Shown here: positions 55,686-64,000 of the stretch, piece after piece
Layout of the letters: each line of letters starts with the position of its first letter
How positions within the stretch are numbered: the stretch's first letter is position 1
From: Prostheceraeus crozeri
Lineage: Eukaryota > Platyhelminthes > Polycladida > Euryleptidae
Direction: 5' to 3'
NCBI GenBank assembly: GCA_907163375.1
Contig: CAJQUW010016168.1
Coordinates: 434,001 to 498,000, forward strand
DNA length: 64,000 nucleotides
Program-made: the position numbers and the translations under genes
Notes under the pieces: generated by a model
Told to the model about the DNA's origin: nothing
The model's input: the letters and a program-made list of their open reading frames with translations, nothing else
Databases searched by the model: none

Positions 55686-58600
55686 TCACTTATAAACAAG
55701 CATCAAACGAGGACAGCACGCACTACTAGGTCAATGCGAGCGCGCCCACTCAGCTCAGAGTCATCAGTCACGATATTGGTGGATATTTTTAACGTGACAT
55801 TGAGGGATGATATCAGCCATCGTTCAATGGGAAAAATCCGTTTAGCACAATAGCAACTTAGAGTTTTACACACAATATTTACACACAACTTTGAGTTTTA
55901 CACACACGTTTAACACAATAGCAACTTTTCATATATATTGTAGGTACAAGTACAACATGTAAAGGCGGTCCCTGTATGGAACATCAACATTTTCTTAGAC
56001 TTCTAATATCAGTTGATCATGCTAGAAGCTCCTATGGTTCGTATCTTTTACAATGACGGAAACACTGATGCTTATTTCTTTGGACCTACATGTTGCGGAC
56101 GTAACGCAATTATTGTACACATGTCAACGTAACCTTTTGGTCATCATAATCTATAACAGAAAAATGATATTGTAAGAATACATACAGATTATTCATTATT
56201 GAGTTATTACATTTGTTTTTCATATTATTGAGACGAGCAATTCAGCCTACACGAATGATTGAAATAGATAGGCCTACTCAGTCAAAACAAACAATTGATT
56301 TGTGTTAGAGCACGATTCACATCCCATTGAGTGAAATTGGCATGATTAGGCACACATCACAACAGCCAATACTTCGTACACAGAATATAGTCTCAAGTTT
56401 TCTTTTCATCTTCTAGTTGCAACAAAGAGATTCTTTTGCTGATGGCTATCAGAAAGAATTCCACTTTCTGACAAAACGGACATTCGCAAGTTGACAAACT
56501 GGCGAGTAGGCAGAATTGTCATTCGGTCAAACGGAGGCAAATTTGGTCGGTGATCATTATATGTCAGGATTATCGCGAAGAAACTGCTTGTATGCACATC
56601 GCATAGACATAGACATCAACTTCTTCCCGTGACATTTTTTTCTCGGGTCTCTTGTTCGACACTTGATTATAGAAATCCTATATCTTCAAAAACCAAAGAA
56701 TGTGAAAGGGCACCTGTCCTCCTTTTACGCAGAAGATCATACCTTGCAGAGACCTTAGATGACATGGCAAATCAATCATGCAGGTTTCTGTCTTTCCTTT
56801 ATCGGAACTCCGTCGTACATTTGATTCACAATTTATTTGACCTGCTTTGTTCGCTTCACCGATTTTGCTTCACAGATGCGACTAACTTCATTTCATGACT
56901 TCGAGGACAAACATTCATTTTTTTGGACTGCAATTGTCGACTAGATTTTCTACATATCTTACATAGGTATCTGGAGATTTCTTCTCCATATCCTGTGGTG
57001 TCCCGCTTTCAAGCTCAATCCTTTGCCTTGATATACGAGTAATTTGTTGTGAATTTGAAGAAAATAAAAAATTCGAATCAATCAAGTGAATTATGATTAT
57101 AAAAACTCAACAAGGAGTATTATTTGCAAAGAAATTAGTAGAAATAAAAAGAAAGGGCGTGAATTTTATTCGGAATATACTCCAGGCAGTCATCAAGTTA
57201 GTCATTTTCAAGTGATGATAACACAAAGTACTAATCGCAAGAACAAATACATACGCAAAGCGAAAATTTAAAGTAGCAGTAAAACGTTGCGTCCGCAACA
57301 CAAATATCAGTTTACTCGACAAAATTAATCAAATTGATGCATACATCTATCATATTTTTATCGAGTGCGTCAGAAGTGAGTCTAATTATATGACTTGAGC
57401 CACATGAGCCAATATAAAACATAAAAAATGCACATAACTTGGAAATATTTTGCGGACATGACGTTTTCAAACACTTACAATCTGCAAGATTTTTCGACAG
57501 CCACCGTTCAGACATTAGCTAATTTCGTCCTGATTATAATAAATGCATATAGAAATGCAAAACATTTAGTGTTTGCTAAAGTTAATGCCAAATATAGATA
57601 TCACAAACACAAAGGTGTTGCTGACATAACGGCTAAAGTGTGAAGGGAATTTGCTTTGCGCTCACAAAAAGGTATGTATCTCATGAAATACAGGTCCGAT
57701 TTAACTCCAAATGTAAATATTGTTTGACAGTCTTGCTATGGTCAATTCAATGTACACAAGCACCATGGATATTGTTAATATCTTTGCAAACATGAGCATG
57801 TTGCGTACATAACGGGGTGTGAACGTAAATACTTCATCAGACATACGGTGATATTTCACAGAAATATCTACGTCGACGCAATCAGTAAGTTAAGTTTTAA
57901 AGATAGACTATCAATAATTCTTCTCTGCTAATTTGACCCAAACCTATGGAATTTAATATTGCGTTCTGACAGTGTAAACTTAGTGTTTTTATTCCATCAT
58001 GAAGAAAACGAGTGCTTCCGTCAATTATTTGCGAAAAATTGCATATGCACAAATGTTTATGTATTGGATGAGGTGATTTTGAGGTTACCGAGAATGTGCT
58101 CTTCAAAATGCTGGGTAGAAATATACAATTCTCAATCAACATCAATCCAAAAAAAATTGGAAAAAACACGTTAAATTGGAAAATACCGTGGACGAATACC
58201 GTGGACACGTCCTTATGCCAAATAGTACTTTCCATAGTCTGAAAAGTACTGATGCGACTTTTTAATTGCAGATTTCTCAGAATTCCTTGTTGAAAGTCAG
58301 ATCAATTGATTTTTATGCTTGAGAAACTTCTTGAATTCTTCCTAAGTCATTCCAGTTGTATAGGCCTACAAGTATACAATAAAATCAATAAATTCAAATA
58401 TTCCCTGTGCATCGATTGAATTGATGCATCTGCAAGATGCATTCTAGAGAAAAGTTGTATACATCATCAATGTATACATGTCTATAGGTATACATATTTA
58501 TGTATACCTGATATACATTAGTAAATGGGTCATTCCACGACGATTCACCCAATTTTCGTAACATTTTGTGGCATTTAGTCTCCGATTTTGCTGATTTTTG

Positions 58601-60448
58601 GACATATGCTTGCTGTGCATTAGAAAACATCAAATCTGAAATAGTACCTTCCAATTTTGAATATAGCGGGATCTAGAGCTATTTTAAGAAATTTGATTTT
58701 TTCCAAACTTAAGACATTCTCAAAATTAGAATTTTCACTCAGTTGTAACTTTTTTCTGGGGCTGGTCAAGCGGTAACGGAATTTCATTTTCACTGTTAAC
58801 ATGACTGCTACTCGGTCAATGAAGATCTTCCTTTTGAAATGTGTGATGTGTGACACTTCGGTGGGCTCTTTAATGACAAGGAGAAGAATTTTTGAGAAAT
58901 TCATTTTCTTCAATCTGTGTCCACAAAACTGCTCGGTAACGGCTAACATAACATTTGGAAGTTAACATCACTTCTACAGGTATCTGGCCTTTGTCTCATA
59001 ACATGCTGTTCCATTATGAAAGTGCGCATATAGTGAATGCTACATCGTTTTAGGGTTAGTAGACAATGTTATCACCAAATATTGTCCTAGTTGTGAAAAT
59101 TATTCCATCAATAAAATTGAAAAATAATTGGTGCCGCATGGTAACGGAATTTCAAATGTTCATATAAAAGTCATGTAACCAGACACAACTTATCTTTTGC
59201 CAATTTCTTTCCTTACTCTTTATTGCCACACCCATTTGACTTTCAAACCACATCTCAGTGCATGATTGCATCATAGCTACATGTATGAATAGAAATGTTC
59301 CAAGGATTCCCAGCACTCGAGAATTCTTGGAAAACAATCGAAGTTGTTGATGGCATCATTTTTTTCATTTCATGTTGTTGAATGGTGGAACAGAGAAAGT
59401 GAATTCATTCCTCTTACAGCAACCTATGAAATTATGATCATCGTATTATTGTCAGTATGATTAACTTTCTAGGCTTATATAGGTAGTACATTAGGCCTAC
59501 AGAACAATGTATAGATATATTAAATAGGCTAGTCAAATAGACATTCAACTTGAGAAAATAATCTATTGCATGTGGGTACACTTGTTGTAAATCCCTCGTC
59601 TTACTCATTGGACATTTACGCAAATTGACTCAGTGGGTGATAAAAATGAATCGCTATTATCCCCCCCCCCCACTCACAGCTCTTTTCGGGTCCCCCTTCA
59701 CATTTTTTCATGATTGAAAATCAACCATCTCTCTTCATTTTAGAACGTTATTCATTGAAGATATGATGACATTGAAGGGGGCAAGCACTCTGATGTGGGA
59801 GTATGTGTTTGAAACATAAGAGATTAAAACGGCGTGATGAATGAATCACAATCGTAACTCATGTCTGTCAACATGAATAGCGAAAGCATTCAGCATGACT
59901 ACATGGTGCAGTCTTAATTTCATGCAGAAACGTGGCCTGCTTCACACAGTAGACGTTTCAGTGAAAGTGGACATTGGTAGATTGCAGATGCAGAGAGAAC
60001 ATATTAATAGGCATCAGAAATAGAGACAAATCCTCCCTAGATATTCATCGTTTTGTGAATTTAATGTTGGACTAAGAAGCAGATAGGCCTACAAAGCCAT
60101 CAATATTTGTCAAGATAAGTGTAACAATGAGCTAGTAGTCAATTTGATGGGATTAATATCATTCATGAAAAATGTGAGGGAGATCTGAAACGAGTCCCAA
60201 CTACACCCTGCACAATTATTTTAATCTTGAAAATCTGCAAATCTTATATCTCCACTGATGACTAACGTCAGACATTATTCAGTAGTACGCTGTGTACCTA
60301 CGTTATATGTGGCTACACAGATAACAATGCATCCTCAATCATAGAGTTATAATATGTATTTGCTTTATTTTTGCCTTACATAATTGCATCATCTTGCTTT
60401 CTTAAATCAACAAAAGTGTTGACTCAGTAGGCCTACATGTAGGTGATA
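55686..60448. other. Large unassigned interval
   Basis: No exon with good splice sites, RNA gene or known element was recognised. Minor items: a direct repeat of CACAATAGCAACTT at about 55846 and 55915, a small palindrome around AGGTATACA/TGTATACCT near 58490, recurring GGTAACGGAATTTC words at about 58772 and 59138, and a C-run at about 59661-59670. Confidence 0.35.
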
Positions 60449-60545
60449 CAGGGTTTCTACCAAGCCTGGATAACCTGGATATCCTGGATATCTCCTGAAT
60501 AAAATTCCTCAGCCTGGATAACCTGGATATCCTGGATACCTCCTG
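60449..60545 (+). repeat. Isolated CAGGG-type transposon end
   Basis: CAGGGTTTCTACCAAGCCTG followed by two direct copies, about 54 bases apart, of GCCTGGATAACCTGGATATC. The architecture (CAGGG terminus plus repeated subterminal words) matches the ends of the 6483-11101 element. No partner end was found in the window, so this may be a decayed or solo end. Confidence 0.5.
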
Positions 60546-62297
60546 ATTTTGGCAGAATTTAAGTAGTAGCAAGCAATCACTCAATCAGTTATGAAATTTT
60601 TGCTGATTTTTTGCCACGAGGACACGAATATTCTTTGGTCTCGTGAATCGTCCAATAGTGCAATAAAAACTCAGCTTCACACCTTGAATGTTCAAATCCT
60701 AAATTTGGGACCGATTCGTGGTGAGCCTCACATTCGGATATGGTCCTTGAAAACGAGCGCCTTCAGAATTGACTTCACAACCTCCGTCCATTTTTTTATA
60801 TAGATACTTGATAACTATTAAGGTGGTGTACTACCAATTAATTATTAATTAATAATTATTATAATTATAATTAACTACCAATAACCATTAAGGTGTGCCT
60901 ACCAAATACCGCTGAAAAAGAGATAACAAATATTGCATTGGAGATTGTATAATAATATTGCTACCTATGAAATACGGACACATTTAATACACAGAGTAAT
61001 GAAACCTGACCCTTTTGGCAATTAAGTATAGTAGCCTATACATGTAATCATCATTCAATTTTGATAGAAACGTTTTAATAAATAATTGCTATTTCATTGA
61101 CTTCCAGCAATTCGAGTATCATTTTTGCAGACGATGATTGTCAGAAAAACCGTTATCTAATGAAGACAATTGCCTGTGTATTTCAGAATGATATTCGTCC
61201 AAGGAGAACATTCTCTATATATGTGATATGAAATGTGTCCATAGGTATTATGAAGTTTTATTCTTCCCCTATGTGACGATGTTTTAGCAGCAAGACCATG
61301 TGACCATGTTTTGTGCATATCAAGGAACATTACCTGTATGGACATGGATGTACGATGCCTGTGGATGCTGTGCGCTTTGATTACATACAGCTGGGATGTA
61401 GTCTATTAGATTTTTCACCGATGATACGTCTTATGGAAGTCTCATGAAGTGTACCAGACCTTGTTCCAGAATATCTGGTAAAATCCTGCCGTCTGGTGTA
61501 TGTGAATCTTCGAACTTCCTCCGACAATAGCGCTCTTATTTACCCATATGCCGGTGCTTCATATCGGTTGATATCGGTATTGAAATATCCTATTCATTAT
61601 CTCTTAAATCTTTTGTCACTTCTATATTATTTGTGACTGTGTCTTTTACCCTATGTATCCGAAATTCATTGCCAATAGATGATCAATCGAAGTTTTCTCA
61701 TTTTTACTTATGTTCTTTGTTATATTCGTTAATTGTTCTGCATTCGTTGGCTCTATCGAGTTTCCCTATTAACCTATTCACCCAACTGAAGGTGGCAGAT
61801 GAACTTCTTCCCATGATCTCGTTTAGGGATTTGGAAACTGGTTCGGGTCCGCGTTGATTTCCTGAACATCACTCTTCGTAATCATTTGAGACGTGATGAA
61901 TATTTGTGTAATATCCATGCCGACACCTGTCCGTGTTCAACAGACGAACTTGACCGGCAGTGATTTCATAGAGAAATTGTTAAGTTTGAGGCGATTGAAG
62001 ATTCAAGCTGGAGAAAAACTTGCTCAACAACATCATTTCGAACCCACACACGACCCTTCAAAAGAAGTTGGATTTCCTCTACCTGGCCGTCCCGAACATT
62101 CAATACAGGAATCGACCCATGGATCAACCTTGACATTCAATTTCAGACATATATCAAACATCAGCATGGAGAGCATTATCGTCATCAATGATGGATAGTG
62201 GAAGTAAGTAAACCAGGGAAGTGGGAAAGAGCCTTTTTGTTTGAGCATGTACCTACTACTTTTTTAGATGTTGCATACTGATGTCGTATCATATATT
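60546..62297. other. Unassigned interval
   Basis: The stretch 60836-60885 is an AT-only palindromic run (ATTAATTATTAATTAATAAT). A 101-codon frame at 61893-62198 contains LTGSDFIEKLLSLRRLKIQ but has no homologue I recognise and no splice signals; it is not called a gene. Confidence 0.3.
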
Positions 62298-63223
62298 GGG
62301 TGAGGTCAAATACTGAGTGTCGGAGTGTGAGTGCTGTTCTGAGCTCTTAGGTGTTGACACTCAACACCTGTGAAAACACTGGTGCTGATGCTTTTGGTGT
62401 CGATCATAGGAAGACATAATGCGTACCTATCACGGGACCTATTTTATGTAGCTCCAAAGATTTTAGTGATGTGCACATTGGTAAAACACAGAGACAGAAG
62501 CTGGCAGAACATGTGAGCTTATGCAAGAAGCGAATTGCTTGAAGCTATAACCGTTGTAGGCGTAAAGTGTTAATTCCGAGTGTTCAGCGCCAGTGTAAGT
62601 GTTGACAGCAGCGCCCAGCACCCGTGGAAAAGCGAGTGCTGAAAATGAGCGCTGAGCACCAGGTGTTGCAAGTGCTGCTTTATGCACGTTCATTAGGCCT
62701 ACATTTACGATTTGTCATAGCCTTTAATAAGAGAGCAAGACTTTTCCAATAATAAGAATTCGGATAACCCGCAAAAAACTAATCAAGGCGTCAACTTATA
62801 TCATAAGACGTCTTAGTCAACACGACACTTAGAATTTGACCTAATCTGAGCGCTCAACCCCTAGAGGCTGGTTGTTCATGAATCTGATTTTTATGAATGA
62901 TTCAAGTGTTGAATACCTTTACACCAATACTCAAATGAATTGTTCGACACTGGAATTGTAACATCTGCACTCAAATTCGCGTCAATACTAACACATTTAA
63001 AAGAACCCAACAATTCAACACTATTATTGAACACTAATGCTACCATCAGTCAACAACAAAATCTCAAAAGTGAACATTGCATTGATTAGGAACCCACACT
63101 AAAACAAAAGAGCAGGGCTGCAATTGTGTCGAGCACCAACACTTACTTCCTGACGCATGGTGTGAGTTTTCAGTGCCAAAAGCAACACTAGCACTCCGAC
63201 ACTCAATATTTGACCTTACCCAT
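62298..63223. mobile_element. 0.93-kb MITE-like element with about 35-bp TIRs
   Basis: The left end GGGTGAGGTCAAATACTGAG continues TGTCGGAGTG and is mirrored by the right end (CACTCCGACACTCAATATTT to GACCTTACCC). ATT flanks both sides (possible 3-bp duplication). The inside is unusually rich in GAGTG, GTGCTGA and GTGTTGA words and their complements, giving a low-complexity body. No coding sequence. Confidence 0.65.
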
Positions 63224-64000
63224 TGTAAAGCTGCGGAGTGTATCTGCAGTGTAGGCCTATCATGCATGTGTGTAAGCGTGAACTGGGATTTAGTCGGAAT
63301 AACATTGATCTACAATTCTACATGTAGCCTATGAAATAATGTTTTACGATTTTGTCATACTGATCTACCTGTACTGACATATTACCTAGTCTTACCTGAT
63401 AAACTTGTTTCTTGTAGTGCATTTGATCAGCAGAAAATGAGAATCATTATCCATCCCTATACTTTAGATAATCATCCTAAACTATAGCACACCTATCCAC
63501 AAGTGAATGAATAGCTGTTCTCACTTTTACATGTATATGTGAAGGGAGACTAGGGGACTAGAGACTTAGCCTGTGTATCGCATTGAGTTGGATTACGCAC
63601 TCGATCTGAGCCCATACCGGGATCAAAACGTTGAAATGTTTCCTGTTGGTTGTAAGAAAGGTCTATACTGTTGACTTGCAAATTTACATATTTTTCCCGA
63701 GCGATTTCTGTAATTCCAAATTTATTACTGCAAGCATGAATCATTCGCAAAAAAATGCAATTAATTAGTCAACTGCCTAATTGATGTTTGACTTGCATAG
63801 TTCTACATTTCAACCAAAAAACTACATGTGCACTGTATATCTTGTTTTTCAATCAGATAAAACAAATGAAAATACGTGAAGCAATCATCGACTGACGCAT
63901 TGCCATAATTTTGTTCAGATATAACGTATTTCATTTAAATCACATCCACGGAACACATTGAGAAAGATGTCGAAACGATACGACTAGAATTTTGAAAGAC
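63224..64000. other. No feature recognised
   Basis: AT-rich sequence with isolated TAGGCCTA and TACATGTA octamers. No gene, RNA or repeat was identified. Confidence 0.4.

Noticed and set aside
61893-62198. 101-codon plus-strand frame as a gene
   Set aside because: No recognised domain, splice site or regulatory context, and the length is possible by chance over such an interval.

Overview
This is an AT-rich stretch of an animal nuclear genome. It contains one clearly recognisable host gene split by introns, two exons of a second unrecognised gene, and a dense, nested collection of transposable elements. There are no operons, Shine-Dalgarno sites or rRNA genes. The retroelement mix (Penelope-like elements of two domain orders, BEL/Pao, several LINE lineages, a tRNA-derived SINE), the hAT, Tc1/mariner and other DNA transposons, and the abundant octamers TAGGCCTA and TACATGTA suggest a non-vertebrate metazoan, probably marine. 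I cannot name the phylum. The COPS5 protein is noticeably more diverged from human than I expect for a slowly evolving invertebrate.

Host genes. COPS5 (CSN5/JAB1, the deneddylase subunit of the COP9 signalosome) lies on the minus strand between 25050 and 15795. It has four coding exons with canonical splice sites and matching phases, giving 324 codons and an intact JAMM metalloprotease site. Its introns hold a SINE, LINE fragments and four long inverted-repeat elements. On the plus strand, 1282-1538 and 2920-3156 look like two phase-matched exons of a nuclear protein that I do not recognise.

Layout. 0-6.4 kb: LINE ends, the two exons, SINE copies, a Penelope relic broken by a SINE, and a hAT relic. 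6.48-11.1 kb: a 4.6-kb DNA transposon with 6-bp target duplications, containing a LINE whose 3' end is tandemly triplicated. 13.9-14.5 kb: a MITE. 15.8-25.1 kb: COPS5. 25.38-32.87 kb: a second DNA transposon family with CAGGG ends (copy A). It is interrupted by a 4.3-kb Naiad-type Penelope element with identical pseudo-LTRs and by a 558-bp truncated element. 34.0-37.2 kb: a decayed BEL/Pao retrotransposon. 41.5-43.3 kb: two LINE 3' ends around a tRNA-like head. 44.06-45.35 kb: a short element with 20-bp terminal inverted repeats. 45.5-46.6 kb: a Tc1-like relic. 46.76-51.98 kb: a full-length four-exon hAT transposon with one frameshift. 52.14-55.15 kb: copy B of the CAGGG element, inverted relative to A and lacking the Naiad, so it serves as an in-window empty site. 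55.4-64 kb: mostly unassigned, with a dispersed repeat, one isolated transposon end and a 0.93-kb MITE.

How it fits together. Apart from COPS5 and the unknown exons, the window is a record of successive insertions. The Penelope relic at 4-5 kb is older than the SINE inside it. The CAGGG element is older than the Naiad inside it. The Naiad is young because its pseudo-LTRs show no difference by eye. Limits: all homology calls come from memory of protein families and motif reading. No alignment, profile search or expression data was available.
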